Assembly (NCBI GenBank): GCA_947184155.2
Contig: CAMXCT020002056.1
Coordinates: 1 to 64,000, forward strand
DNA length: 64,000 nucleotides
Direction of reading: 5' to 3'
Source: Cladocopium goreaui
Taxonomy: Eukaryota > Sar > Dinophyceae > Suessiales > Symbiodiniaceae
The notes beneath the pieces are model-generated. The model saw only the letters and a program-made list of their open reading frames with translations. It searched no databases and had not been told where the DNA came from. Both the position numbers and the translations under genes were made by a program. Of the stretch, positions 12,103 to 24,873 are shown piece after piece. How positions within the stretch are numbered: position 1 is the first letter of the stretch; each line of letters opens with the position of its first letter.

Positions 12103-13429
12103 CTGAGCAACAGGCCTCAAGCAATGGGAAGCAATGCGATGAAAAATACTGGACCAACACTTTATTGACAACCTCTTTGAAGCATCCGCATCCTCAGCGC
12201 CACACATCTGAGCAAGCCTTGGGTCGTTCATCCAAGTCACCTCAGGGCTGCCCAAGTCTCTTGTTTTCCGCCATCATTTCAGGTCATGCGACTCAAACAT
12301 CTCAAACATCTCAAACCTTGGTTCTGACTTTGCTGATTTTTGCTGGGCGTTTTTTGGTCCGCTCTCTCCAAGCTGACCTCTTGCCACATCCCCACATAAC
12401 ATCCTCATCTATCTGTTGCATGTTTTGACACATGTGCGGTTGTTACCCAATCGATCCCAATCGTGTTTCTTCAAAGTAGACCAACTATTCGATATTATTC
12501 GATATGAAGCTGCTGTTGCAATGACATTGGACAATGTCGTGAATTTGCAGCCCTGATTTGCAAGTTTTCTATGTAGTTTTTGGCCAGAACAGCACAACTG
12601 TTTCTCCCACATGATGCTGCAAAATACTGTTGAAGACTTGTACTGTTTTCGAACAATATCCTGCCAAGTTTGGTGTAGCACATCGTTTTTTTACAGGCTA
12701 ACTATATAAGTCGTCCTGATTCAGGAACCCGTTTGATTCTCTTTCTTTCCAAGAGCCTACGAAAAGGTTTGGGCCGCTTTCAGTTTGTTCCTGTTTTGAA
12801 GCGTCGCGGCACTGAGCACTTGGCATTGGCGCCACATGAGGCTGGAGCAGGATACATAGGCCCGAGCCTTCCAGCGCTAATGTTCCATGAAAAAACAATG
12901 CTTGACATTTCTGAAATGCTTTTTAGATGCAAATTACTGGCAAATTTGGTATGAAATGCAAAAAGGCTTACCAAGGGAAGTCTGGGCTCTGGACACATCA
13001 TAGTCTGGCCTAACTCAGGAAAAAATGAACTGTTTCATTCATATACCCTCGCCTGACTCCCTGAGATAGGCACCTTCCAGGAATATCCTGAGCGAAAGGG
13101 TGCGACAAAGCACACTCAATTAAAAATATCATTGTCTATGGTTCTCATTCAGTCTCGAGCCATATTGTTTCGAAGGCAGGAACCAGCACCAGTCACATCT
13201 AACCTTGGCACTGACTTCGCAGAACCCTTTTGATCCTTAGAAAATGAAGTGAGGCATTGCAACATACCGGTGACTGTACGGTGACTGCATGGTGGTCAAA
13301 CATGTGCCACGGCTCGAAGCTCGGCGGGAGACAGTTGGACCTGTGGAGTTGGTCTCAAGCCTATCAACGAAGCGCCACAGCAAAATCTCCAGCCGAGGTC
13401 ATCCCAACGTGGGTCTGTAAGATCTATAT

Positions 13430-13585
13430 AGATCTATATTATATAAATTTATATAACTATAATTAACTATATATATATAACTTTATATAACATAATAATA
13501 CATTATACTGTATAACTATATAGTTCTATATAGTTCTATATGCACTTCTATATCGTTCTATATGCAATTATATATACAATTCTCA
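13430..13585. repeat. AT-rich degenerate TATA/GTTCTATAT repeat
   Basis: Tracts of TATATA are mixed with repeats of TATAGTTCTATA. No coding potential. The flanking 12.7-13.9 kb shows only scattered short frames. Confidence 0.8.
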
Positions 13586-14089
13586 AGCTGCTGTGTTTAG
13601 GTAGGCTTGCAGCTCTCAAGGTTTAGGTTTGCTAAATGAGCTCACCTTAACGCCTTAAACATGTCTTGTCAAACGTCTTGTCATGTTTTGTCCACCATGC
13701 TTTGACTGACATGAGGAAGGTGCCTGCGCTCGCCAATGGCCACGGAGTTGGACTCTGTGCGTTGGGAGACCTGCCATGAAGGCCCACACCCACAACGCCG
13801 TGTCCCGCTACATTACCACGATATACGACGATATATCATGTGACACCAGGAAAATCACCAACTTCAATACCAGGTTCAATACCCGAACATTCCTTATACA
13901 TCCTTATACATCCTTATATGTGCAATCTTAAACAGCGTGTACTGATGTACTTTGAGGACTCTGCACACCCGCAACACGTTTGAGAAAACGGTTGACAGAA
14001 CAAACATCTACTCGCGCAGCGTGCACGCCACCAAGTTGTGCCAGTGCGGCGCTAGGTGTGCAGCACCTCAGCTGGGAAACACATCAGAT

Positions 14090-14315
14090 CTGGTCTAGCA
14101 GCTTAGCAAAGAAGCAGCTAGAAGAAGCTGTGATTTCAATGATCCAAAATGATCCAAAACGAGCCGAATTTGCCCGCGCAAGGCACCTGGTACTTCTGTC
14201 GGATTTGGCAATGGCCGAGCATTCTGGCTCAATCGTTGGCTTGACAGCCTCGCACAACAACAATTTCTTGTATTCCCATGACCTAACCGTAGTACATATG
14301 CATGCAGCCAAGTAA
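14090..14315 (+). CDS. Exon-like reading frame on the plus strand, unknown protein
   Basis: The second half of a frame starting at 13980 is protein-like (LAKKQLEEAVISMIQNDPKR followed by an ARHLVLLSDLAMAEHSGS segment) and ends at TAA at 14313. The first part is poor, so the real piece probably starts near 14090, after an AG. No family is recognised. The opposite strand is also open, so the strand is uncertain. Confidence 0.25.
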
Positions 14316-14451
14316 AAATGTGCTTGGTCAATCAGTCAGAAAAAATGTCTCTGGTTCAGGTGTAAAGTCTGTGAGGCTGCTGCGGTGCCACCTGATTCAT
14401 TGGATATGTGACCTGGCATTGATTCTTGATCCCTTTTACTGAATCTGTACC

Positions 14452-14630
14452 GTGCATCTACATTTCGACTGGTTTACAAGTGTGAAATCCAGAACGGACC
14501 TCAAGCCCATCACTCGTGGACGTCCTTTGTGTTGCATATTCAGAGTGAAGGCAAATCAGGAATGCCAAGATTGGCTTCTGTATGTCCAATCTCAGCTGAA
14601 AAAGTCCACAGTATCATCCCATGCAGCCAT
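14452..14630 (+). CDS. Exon-like frame resembling the end of a PH-type domain
   Basis: The frame reads RPLCCIFRVKANQECQDWLL followed by YVQSQLKK. A hydrophobic strand followed by a helix with a conserved-looking Trp is the pattern at the C-terminal end of pleckstrin-homology domains. That resemblance is an inference from a short stretch. After about 14630 the frame degenerates into Arg/His-rich sequence, which suggests a donor near there. It lies about 0.15 kb downstream of the plus-strand candidate at 14090-14315. Confidence 0.22.
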
Positions 14631-15727
14631 GCGTCAGAAAACCTTGGCTGCCAGAACCTGCAGAAGGTATAGATTTTCTGCCTGGAGGAATAGAACCTGC
14701 AGCCAAACCCGCCACCACACACGGTCACACACGAAACACCCAGAGGCTGCACAGGCAGACTTTGGTGGACTTCTATGCCTTGGCTGCTGATACCAACCTG
14801 CGGCACCTGGACAAGCGTCAGGTACCGCAAACCAATAGGATACTCAAAATACAACAATTCAAATGCATCACAGTATAGCAACATAGACCAAAAGGTTTGG
14901 CTTCCAATACGAATGATCCAACACCATGATGCGGAGGAGGACAAGGATGAGGATAAGGATAAATTTGAATCTGAAGACCTGAATATGCTATGTGTCTTAT
15001 GAAATAAATAGAGATCTTATACAATTGTACGAGTACAGTGTTGTATGGTATTTTTCAGAGCAAGGGAACTACCAAACAGGACATGCGTATTTAGGAGCAC
15101 CCCGTCGCAGGAACAAATTCAAACCGATACACCCTCCTCATATCTGTGGAACTACATATACTGTAATATTAGTTATATATTTATATATAATTATAATTAT
15201 AATGCATTGTAATGCATTGTTCTCTTTACCTTTTAAGTCCCTATTCAAGGCTCAAATGTCCCAGACTGCAGGGTCTCGAGTCTATGTCAGCTTAAATGTC
15301 AAACAAAGTTGTCACTGCCTATTGCGACAGCTTGGACCATTCCTGCCTGCGGCATTACGCGGTTTACGCGGTCGCTGTTCGGCCTCTCAGGATCAGTTTG
15401 AATCTGATCTTCGAGGTCTGACGGTCAGCAGGAAAAGTTGCTGCCTTGGAGTTGGAACTTGGACTGAGCCGTTCTGCACAGGTGCTGCCGCTGGCCTGAT
15501 TCAACATAGCAAAAATAGCTTGTGGATGCTGTATGCTTGTCACCCTTTCACCAGGGCTTCACCAGCGGGTCCATGCTGGTGGCTTGCTCACTCTTTGAAC
15601 TGTGAGCCCAAAAACCGAGGGTGGTACTGCACTTTCCAGAAGGATGTGCTTTCCAAAGAATGAAAATCCTTCCGGAAGGCAACAAAACATCTTTCAGATC
15701 ATTGCAGCCGCGAAAAAACCATCTGAC

Positions 15728-16990
15728 ATTCAGCAAGCCCACACCTCCATGCCGATGGGTGAGAGTTGAGCCCCGTAGCCGCTTCCAAAGGGCATAGAAG
15801 GCATGGATGGAAGACCAGCTGCAGCAGTAGCTCCAGCTGGAAAGGCCGTGGCTTGCAAGGAGTTTGAAGAAGGCGCAGGGACACTTTGCCTCGGAAAGTT
15901 TGATGGGGACGGGGGTGAGCACACACAAGCTAAACAGGGCCTAAGCAGCTTGTAGATATCTGCAAGTACCATAACTCCAACTTTTCACTGCAGCCCTGTG
16001 CAGCTTCTCAATATTTCAGCGCCCAGCATGCTGGGCAAAGCAGATCGAGACCTTCCAGAAAGTTTCTGCATGTTGCAACTGCCAAAGGACTTAGAAGGAC
16101 TTACGGAAGGAAGGAAGCCAGGTTTTGGGGCAACTGCGTCCTTTGGTGGCATGGCTCGGTACTGCATTAGGACCCGCACGAAAAAATGCATAAGAGAGTC
16201 AAAAGAGTTCAAGCAAGTATAGCAAAACCGTCAGTATGAAACCTACGAAACAAACTGCGAGGATTAGGAAGAAAAGTTCCGTGCTCAGTGCTCTACAGAC
16301 CGCAAGGATTAAAACCGCAAAAACTAAGAGGAGATAAAAGGAGAAGTCCTAGAGATCACACAGAAAAGGCAACCTGAGGCACTATCACTAACAGTCATGA
16401 AATCAGTCACTGAAACCGGGGAGGACTGCTTGGAAATTCTAGACTCCAATCTGAAGCAGGCTACAGCGGAATCGGACTGTCATGAACCACCAAAGACCCG
16501 CAAGTTATATACATCATACATGTGCCATCATTTGCCCATGTTGAATTCGAGTCCGAAAGTGCCTCCAGTCGTCAGAGTTGAATGCTCCAATGTCTCCCAC
16601 AATCATCCTGCCATCTAAATCACAGACTGAACCGTCCTTTTGTTGAAGCCCAAGCAGAAGGCTGGAACGCCTCTGTGTTTCCTGCAGAGATCTTCCAAAC
16701 CTCTGTGTCACAGGAACACGACACTGCACGATCTCAATCACATGTTCGCGGCACTTCGATCAAACGCACCGACAGTGTGCCAGCTAATCAGCTAATCTTG
16801 TTGACCCTTCTAAAGCAGACCTTTGGACCCTCCAAATCAACTCTTTGGCTGAACTAAGTTGCGAGCGGTCCATCAACCTCACCTCACAAACAAGTTGCTG
16901 CACAAAGTGCGTCATTGTGTCAGATGTTTGAGGCTTGCGGCCCATGCTCGCCCAAGGATTCCATGCCTTCCAAACATTAAGAACCACACG
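15728..16990 (-). CDS. Candidate multi-exon gene, unknown function
   Basis: Four protein-like pieces follow one another on the minus strand. They are: 16830-16950 (GRKPQTSDTMTHFVQQLVCE, then RSQLSSAKELIWRVQRSALE); 16520-16660 (DLDGRMIVGDIGAFNSDDWR); 16010-16165 (AMPPKDAVAPKPGFLPSVSP, then SGRSRSALPSMLGAEI); and a last piece ending at TGA near 15737 (low-complexity Pro/Ser/Ala, then GSGYGAQLSPIGMEVWAC). The last piece reads as a flexible C-terminal tail. Splice sites were not resolved for all joins. No domain is recognised. Strand consistency and composition support a gene, but each piece alone is weak. Confidence 0.4.
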
Positions 16991-18249
16991 AAACACCAGA
17001 AAAAAGTCAAGTCAAGAAGTGGTCTGCGCTCTGTGGAAAGAAACTTTCACAATTTGTCCAAGCAATTTGGTCCCAAGGCTAGCTGCGTCTCACCTGCTCC
17101 ACAGGAGGGTCGGCAGCAATGGTCTCCGTTGGAAATGGATTCCAGACCTTCCGAGAATGCGCCAATAAAAAATGGCCCCACTTTGCAGAAGCAGCTGTGA
17201 ATTAGCATAAATTTTCCCAGAAAGACTGGGAGACCAGACCTGGGGGACCTGTGCCTGGGAGGCTGGTGGAGAGTCCCTCATGGACGCCTGGAAGATGTAG
17301 CGTGGCAGCTGCGAGAAGCTTTAGAACTTGCTTGTTTCACAGCTCTTTCCCACAAAAACTTGTGCCAATGGCCACTTGCTCGTGGTCATGATGTGTTGCA
17401 GCTACAGAGTGGCTGTGGTGTCAATGCGGCCCTTTCATGGTACCCAAAATAGTTGGCCCAACGCAGAGCAACACATTGGTTTGACATAACTATCCAAAAT
17501 ATCAAAAATGGTTTGATGCTCTGCGCATATAGGCTGGTTCTGCAGTAAGGAAGTGACTCTCCACTACCACAGCGCCATGTGTAGTCTCAACCATCATTTT
17601 CATTCCAATCAAAACCCAACAAACAAAACGTGTCCCGTCCTGAACAACACCTGGAAGACTGAGATATGGATTCGACGGATTCGATTGAACTGAAGGGCTC
17701 TTCATAGAAGAGGCATCCTGAAGCTAAAAGGTGTCTTTGGTCGCGACCAAGTCTTTGGTCAAACAAACACCAAGGATGTCAAGGTTTCATGGCATGGTGA
17801 GAATTCTTACGGTACACGGTTCTCTGTGTTGAAACCTGTCAATACAGCTTCGCCATATCCCTAAACTTGTTATATACATGTACATATATATATATTATAT
17901 ATATACTTTATATACTTTGCACATGGAAAAATCTGAACCGTGGGGGTCCGCGGGAGCCGGGGGGTGGTCACATTCCAGAGATTAAACTGCTTTCGCATGC
18001 ACTGCCTGCCTCATTTCCTCGTGGTGTTGCGGCCTTTTTTCGTAAGGCAATGGTTGAGGGATACACTTTGCGGAAGGTCTGTACCGTGCAAAGGCTCTCA
18101 AGCTAGGGCGGCAGCAGAGGCAGCAAATGCATCTGAGACAACATGTTCATCGCAATCTTGATTGATCATGACAAATCAAGATGAACTAAGATAAGTCAAG
18201 GTAAATCAAGATGAATCAGATGCAGCAATATGAACGGAGATGAATCAAG

Positions 18250-18370
18250 CAGAAGAATTCTCTGCCAATGTTCTCGTCATGTGGCCCCTTGCTGGTTCAG
18301 CGCCTTTCGCATCAGCGAAGCCACGCATCCCGGACCTCAGCACAGCATTCCCCAAGGAGAACAGGCCGCA
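18250..18370 (+). pseudogene. Possible LINE-type retroelement fragment
   Basis: The frame contains FRISEATHPGPQ. A motif of the form R-[IV]-G-E-A-[ST]-[NH]-P-G-P is common just before the endonuclease region in LINE-like polyproteins of algae and dinoflagellates, as I recall it. The second G is Ser here. Nothing else of an endonuclease or reverse transcriptase is readable nearby, so at most this is a small relic. Confidence 0.25.
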
Positions 18371-19499
18371 AAGCACCGGAGAACTCAATATCTTGGCGCA
18401 ATACATTCCAGCAGCATAAGATGCCTTCCAGGGACACCACGTTCAAATTGTGTACTTGAGGCTGTTGCTAAAATATCAAACTGGGGTCAAACAAACTGAA
18501 TGTAATGGCCTGCGAATGAAAACCATCAGTAAAATTTGATGGGAACTCACCCTGGCGAGAGACCTCAAGCAACACCGTGAGTCACTGTGTAAATTTCCAA
18601 TTCGGCGAAGCGTTCAAAAAACAACAAATTCTTTCCAAAACATTCCATCAAAAACTTTCGATCTTCTTGCTGGAGTCTGCTCTGATGACACCTGGCAGTT
18701 CAATCTCCAAGACACCTTTGCAAAGACTGGGAACAGATCCAAGTCTTCATTGTCTTCATTGTGTCAGAAACTGAGTGTGGTGCAGGTGGAACTGCTGGAG
18801 GAATCTGGGCAATCTGTGTCTTCTCCTGACCTGGAAGACAATTACAAAAAGGAGGATCTGAAGCAGGAAGCACGTGCCATGCATAGAAATGCACACGTGC
18901 ATCACTTAAGAACATTATTTTTTACCTTTGCATCGCTTTATGTTCCCACAAAGTGTGATGCAAGTTGCGCCTCCTGCAGATGTGCCTCCAGAGGAATAGT
19001 CCTAGGCTTCGCTGAACTCGTACAACACAAAGAAAAGAACTTGGGTCGTCGTCCATCGCCGTCCATCACCGGCCCTGGAGGCTATGCCCCTAGGCTGCTG
19101 GCCGAGCGAGCTGGTCCCGACGGAGCTGGTCCCAGGGGCATCTCTGCGAAGGCAGCCTGAACATGTCGATGAACACTTTGCAAAACTCGTCAAACTCGTC
19201 CAACATGTCGCTTGCAGTGCAGCAAAGAGTGGCAAATCAACGGCACTTCATTATCTTGATCGTGACATCGCGTTGTATATGGCACATCCCCGCCTGCATC
19301 GATGCACTCGCGAAGCCTGGGGTGAGTGCAAATGATTCTGTGCATTCTTTGGACATGCATACAATACATATATATATATAGCATGTTTTTTGCAGAGGCC
19401 TTCCCAGCAACTGTTTTACAATGGTAACTTTCGCGTGTGCATCTCTGTGCGTGTGTACAAGTACCCCACCCTGAACCACTATTCTGGCACAGTTTCTGA

Positions 19500-19797
19500 C
19501 ATACCATCTGGAAGTATATATGGCATATTTTTATTCTGACATTCTACTTGACAATATCTGACATTCTTTTTGGCATATATTTTGACGTTCTATGTGACAT
19601 TCTATCTGGCATCTATTCTGACATACTTTCTGGCATATATTCTGGCATTCTATCTGGCATCTATTCTGACATTCTATCTGGCATTCTTTCTGGCATATGT
19701 TCTGACATTCTCTCTGACATTCTTTCTAGCATATTTACCTGGCATATCTTCTGACATTATTTCTGGCATTCTATCTGCTGTATCTTGGGAGATTCTT
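19500..19797 (+). repeat. TCTGACATTCTTTCTGGCAT minisatellite
   Basis: About fifteen imperfect copies of a ~20-bp motif alternate TTCTGACATTC and TTCTGGCATAT. The plus frames encode repeating Ile/Leu/Ser/Asp peptides and are not genes. Confidence 0.9.
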
Positions 19798-19798
19798 T

Positions 19799-20096
19799 GA
19801 GGTTGAGGTCCAGCTGGGAACACTGCGATCTGGCGCTTGCAGCTGAGGTCCGGCGGGGATCACTCTGATCCTGTGCTTGCTGTTCGGGTCCGGTGGGGAA
19901 CACTGCGATCTAGTGCGTGCAGTTGAGGTCCGGCGGGGACCACTCTGATCCTGAGTTTGCTGTTCGGGTCCGGCGGGGAACACAGCGATCTAGGGCTTGC
20001 AGTTGAGGTCCGTCGGGTAACACTCTGATCCTGGGTTTGCTGTTCGGGTTCGGCGGGGAACACTGCGATCTAGAGCTTGCAGCTGAGGCCCGGCGG
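19799..20096 (+). repeat. 80-bp minisatellite built from two 40-bp halves
   Basis: GAGGTCCGGCGGGGAACACTGCGATCTAG-type and GGACCACTCTGATCCTG-type halves alternate. AACACTGCGATCT-like landmarks fall about every 80 bp (19818, 19898, 19979, 20058). It ends in a GGA-rich run (20093-20130). It abuts the preceding minisatellite directly. Confidence 0.9.
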
Positions 20097-20179
20097 AGGA
20101 GGAGGCGGAGGAGGCGGAGGAGACGGGAGGCAGGCGGGACAGAATCTAACAACCCTCACCTGGCAGGTGGAGAAAAAAA

Positions 20180-20330
20180 ATGTGTGTGTGTGTGTATGTG
20201 TCTGTAAATAAATATATATATATTTATTTATATTTATATCTACAGATATATGTGTATGTATATATAAGAGTATATGTGCATACTATGCATACTATGCATA
20301 TACAAAATATTTTAAAATCATGGAAATTTT
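20180..20330. repeat. GT and TA microsatellites
   Basis: A (GT)n tract is followed by TATT/TATA-rich sequence. No gene is seen. Confidence 0.85.
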
Positions 20331-20646
20331 GATTTCATCATCAAATTCCTGAAATGTCGGGAACCCTTCCAGAGTCCACCTTGGGACGGGCTTTGACTAG
20401 CTGCGTACGAGGCTTCTGCCAGCTCCTCGTCATCCTGAAAGTCGCAATGAAAACTTTGACGCTTCATCGAGCCAAACGCACATCTTCAACAGTCAAAGCA
20501 ACATCTGTCCATGGATGCCACATGTTCGGGATTGTTGAGGCATTTTTTGCCTTGACTGGAAGAAGTGTCACTGATTTTTAGACATTACTTCTCTGCAGCA
20601 ATTCCGCAAACACAGAGTGACGATCTAGGAAGCTAGGGGACAAGCT

Positions 20647-20880
20647 ATGTCTGCACAAGGCAGAAATGCTCCCTCATGGGGAACCATTCCTCCGACTGGT
20701 GCTTCTTCGCCTTCTGGTACCCAAATCCACACCCTTAGCAACTGCGCCGAAGAACGCTCGTTCGGCGAGAGACTGCTTCGACATTCGGTCACTAAGGGGC
20801 AAGCCCATCTTGCCCGAAAGGTGGAGGCGGTGGAGGGGGTAAGACCTGTCAAGAAAGGTAGCACCACCATCTGCAGAGCT
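20647..20880 (+). CDS. Exon-like reading frame, unknown protein
   Basis: The frame starts with ATG at 20647 and is of good composition for about 78 codons (NAPSWGTIPPTGASSPSG, then ERSFGERLLRHSVTKGQAHL). After about 20880 it becomes hydrophobic and irregular. It is GC-richer than its surroundings. No family is recognised. The minus strand is also open here, so the assignment is weak. Confidence 0.25.
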
Positions 20881-21996
20881 GATCATGTTGTATTACGTGT
20901 CATAACATGTTTGCATTCATATGTTTGCCGTATCTTGCCTCCCATATTGCTGACCATCCTGCAGGTTTCGGAGGTCTTTCCCACAACACTATTGGAGCGG
21001 CCTCGCGCAGCAAGGATTCTGATTTCTGGCATGTTCGGTCACAACGACGCTATTGCATGCCCCTGCTACAAGTCCTAACTTGCCAACACATCGCCAGTTG
21101 CCAACAGGCCTCTTGTGTGGTTGGAGATTGAACAGTAGTTTGAATTGTTGGTTTTGGCGCTGCTGCAGCTTGTACTGCTGCAGCTTGAAGTGGAGTATTT
21201 TGGACAGGCCTCAAGACTCCAGCAAAAAAACACATCGCAGTGGCCAGCAAGTCTTGCAGTAGCTGCATAGTTTCACTCAAAAGTCTCTCCGGACTTGTCA
21301 GATCTTGTCAGTTTGAATTGGCATCTGCGGTGTGTTGCATTCCACTCATCCTGCTTTTGTCTTCAGGACGCATGATCCGTGTCTCGCACGAAGCAAAGAT
21401 TATATATATAATGCATTTATCATGCCATAAGGTAAACATATTATCCCGGCGGGGACTATCCACCAGAGGCAGCTTCAGGAGTTGATAGTCATCAGCCGCA
21501 GGTCAAAGACAAGCAGGCCTGCAGCGACTTGAGAGACATAGTCATAGACGGCATCTGTAGGTGCTAGACGCTGCTAGACTGATGTTACACATGTGATACC
21601 AAGACTTCAAGCTCCAAGTGGAAAACCCTACAAAGTTAGAATATGTAAGCTGCGCGCACCTGGCGGCAGCCCGCGACTTTCTTCAGCAGTCGCTCCGAAG
21701 CCAAGTTTGCCAGGGATCCAGAAACGTCGCGTCTCCCCTGAACGACAATCAAAATCAACGAGACATCTTTTGCCGCCTATGTGTGTACCTATGCACCTGT
21801 GTGTGCTCGTATGCTTGTATACCTCCCACTTTTGCTATCAGACGGGAAGGACTCTGGGCACGATACCCTGATAGCAACTTCAGTTTCTGGCAAGCCTTCC
21901 ACCATTAACTGCAGAGCTTCTTTCAGGCCTTCAATTGGTACCTCAGGGTTCCAACGCGCATGCACACACACACACACTCGCTGAGAACGTCTGAGA

Positions 21997-22374
21997 ACTG
22001 TCATTGCGAATTCTATTGTGGAATGCATCGGTCGTGCAAAACAACACTTCAATTATTCCTGATCAGAGGAGGAGAACACATAGGATTGATCAGTCACGAG
22101 GATCCAGTGTAAGACGTCTAAATAGATAAATCGGTAGTTGTCCTTTCACCGCAATCTCAGATTGCGCCAATTGTGCAGACATGGGAAAAAAGGCTGGGCG
22201 GTTATTGGCTTGGCCGCTTGCCATACAAATTGAAAATCGGAGCAGGTACACAGCGCTGATCAGGTTCTGCACCCCATGCAGTCAGATAGCTTCGTTGGAC
22301 GTGGTCCCTAATTGCATGCCACGTCCCCCTGCAAAACTTAGAAGTTCTACATCTCTTCAGATGGTTCGCACACA
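21997..22374. repeat. Left copy of a ~375-bp direct repeat, hairpin-rich
   Basis: This recurs at 23346-23726 with roughly ten differences. It contains perfect inverted repeats: CTGATCA/TGATCAG (22059-22065 and 22087-22093), CGCAATCT/AGATTGCG (22150-22157 and 22159-22166) and GGACGTGG/CCACGTCC (22297-22304 and 22319-22326). It begins after a CA microsatellite and AGAACTG and ends in CACACAC. A ~60-residue minus-strand frame (22090-22272) is conserved between copies but may be incidental. The two copies could be LTR-like ends or a simple duplication. Confidence 0.85.
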
Positions 22375-22375
22375 C

Positions 22376-22399
22376 GCCCCGCAGCAGCGGGGCTTTTTT
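22376..22399 (+). other. GC-rich hairpin followed by T6
   Basis: GCCCCGC-AGCA-GCGGGGC is followed directly by six T. It lies just past the left direct repeat and is absent after the right one. The shape is that of a terminator, but in a eukaryotic nuclear setting it could at most be a polymerase III stop or chance. Confidence 0.4.
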
Positions 22400-22479
22400 A
22401 AGGCTCCGACAAATGAGATTGAAGGTGAAGATGAAAGGGAAATGGAAATCAGATGACGATGGATATGAGATGACAGCTA

Positions 22480-23265
22480 CTTAAAGGGGACACGAGACGG
22501 GGAATTCAAAAGAGGAAAGGAAAAAGGGAAAACACCAACACCAACACACCTAGCCCAGAGCGGGCAAACCCTGAAAGGGCTCAACACACCTAGCCCAGAG
22601 CGGGCAAACCCTGAAAGGGCAAGGGAAAAGAAATTGCGGACGGTCGACGGGCCAAACACAGACCAGAGGAGGGGGGGGCGGCAGAAGCGCCTGACACAAC
22701 CTACAAGGCGAGAGCCAAACCTACCTCGGCACGCGAAGGACCCAAACCTGACATAGAGAGGGAGCACGCATGAGAAAGGGGACCAATGGGGAACTAGTTG
22801 ATGAAAATTCATGCACACAAACGCATGCAAGAATCGCGATAAGGCTCAAAGCCCTCAAAGTTCAGGTCACAACCCTCTGGACGGCTTAAGTGGTCAACCC
22901 TCGAATTAATGCACAACTGAACCTCACCAACGACCAAAAGAAAGCGATACCACACCTGAAAGGCATGTCCTGAAGCCTGAACCTTGTCATGTTGCAATGC
23001 CAGAAGCTGGTCAGTCTCTCAATCAAAGTTGAAAAAGGAGGTTTCCACGGCTGACAAAAGGACATGAAGCTCGGTACTGCGGCCAGTTACACCAGCGACA
23101 AACGACAGGGTGAAAAGCGAAAGAAGACGAAGCCCGGTACTGCGGCCAATTGTTCAACACGTCGACATTCGACAGGGTGAAAAGCGAAAAATGGCCGGCT
23201 GCTTCACTTTTTTTAAACGAATTACTAAGTTAAAAGTGTAGATTCAGAGATCAAGTTGGAGGATC
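22480..23265 (-). repeat. Dispersed repeat, copy 1 (between the direct repeats)
   Basis: Read on the minus strand, this segment matches 53460-54110 of the plus strand in order. Shared blocks include TAATTCGTTTAA, CTTTCTTTTG followed by TGGTGAGGT, the AACTAGT[TC]CCCCATT block, CTCGCC[TG]TGTAGGTTG, GGCCCGTCG and TTGCC[C]TTTCAGGG. Inside it are a 40-bp tandem doublet (22542-22621) and two ~62-bp copies of a GGTACTGCGGCCA / GACAGGGTGAAAAGCGAAA module (about 23070-23190). No polymerase or transposase is readable. It could be the non-coding end of a larger retroelement. Confidence 0.75.
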
Positions 23266-23345
23266 AGACGTTCTAGCTAGACAGGTATTCCCCGAGGGGA
23301 TCACAGCATCTTGTCGAACCGACGTGAGTAACACACTTGCTCAGA

Positions 23346-23726
23346 ACTGTCATTGCGAATTCTGTTGTGGAATGCATCGGTCGTGCAAAACAACACTTCA
23401 ATTATTCCTGATCAGAGGAGGAGAACACATAGGATTGATCAGTCACGAGGATCCAGTGTAAGACGTCTAAATAGATAAATCGGTAGTTGTCCTTTCACCG
23501 CAATCTCAGATTGCGCCAAGTGTGCAGACATGGGAAAAAAGGCTGGGCGGTTATTGGCTTGGCCGCTTGCCATGCAAATTGAAAATCGGAGCAGGTACAC
23601 AGCGCTGACCAGGTTCTGCATCCCATGCAATCAGGTAGCTTCGTTGGACGTGGTCCCTAATTGCATGCCACGTCCCCCTGCAAAACTTAGAAGTTTTACA
23701 TCTCTTCCGATGGTTCACACACACAC
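23346..23726. repeat. Right copy of the ~375-bp direct repeat
   Basis: Same sequence as 21997-22374 at about 97% identity by eye, with all three hairpins conserved. The offset is 1349 bp, leaving about 970 bp between the copies. It ends in CACACACACA. The flanks share no clear target-site duplication. Confidence 0.85.
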
Positions 23727-24873
23727 ATTGTCCCCTATTAATCTCAAGCGGCTGAGATATTTCAGTACAACAGTGAAATGTGGTGGAGAAAGCGGCTGGT
23801 ATACCCTTTTAATCTGTTGATAAAATTGTGTTGTGCTCCTGAAGAAAGGATTTTGGGTGCCCTCTCCTCGCGAACGAGAAAGGTGTCTTGCGGGCCAAAA
23901 GATGTTGACAGCACCAAATCTCCGTTTGAAGACCATCCGTTGTACAAGGCTGTAACGTTCCTGAGTCGTGCAAGGCAAGACAAAATATTGTATCTGGTAG
24001 CTGCCAATAACAAGCCGATCTCCAATTTGTTGGTTAACCGCTAAATTTCCTCAAGTTGCGACTCGAGCTGAGGATTGACTTTTCCTGTTCCTGGACATGG
24101 CCCATGTATTCTAAAGCTAGCAAATGTCGCAGTTTACCTTCATGAAATGGTCAGTGCAGGTTGTGACAAATAGAACACAAAACTATTTCAGCACCACGCC
24201 TGGTTTGATCTTTCGGAAACCAAGACCGCTTGGAGTGAACTCCTAAACACACGATCCCAATTCAAACTCCACACATGTCTCGCCTTCATCTTGCTTTTTT
24301 CAAACTGTCTTTGTGGTGTTCACTTAGTTTATCTATTTTCATTTGAATATCTCTGCAATTTCTTTCCGAAGGAACAAACTCGCTTCCAAGCGGTGCTGAC
24401 AAAACTGCCATTAAAGAGGCCCCGGCAGCATCTTTGGGGGGTTGTGTGAGCCTCAGATGGATTCTCTACGTACTGACGTACTGTTCAATGTCAAAACGAC
24501 ACCTCCAAATAAAGAAGGACATGGATGGTGTGACAGATGGAAATGGGCGTTTTGTCCGCAGTGGTTGCAGCCAGAAAGCAATAGTGTGAAGCAGTCCAAG
24601 GTGGATACAAGCACTAAATTCTAGAGATTTCCAGAGACACAGTCGCGTAACGATGAAACAATAAACACGGAAGCTTGGAGACTACGCGCAAATCAAAGCT
24701 GATAATTCCTCGAATCAAAAAGAAAGCCTTTGCTAGGGCACATTTCTTGGCTGGCGGTTGGTCAGCTCATTTGCAACGAAGCAACTCTGCTGGAGGCTTT
24801 GGCTGCCTAAGTGAACCGATTCTTCTCCAAGAATTTTCGAGAGGAAGTTGAGTTGGGATTCTCTGTGTGGATG

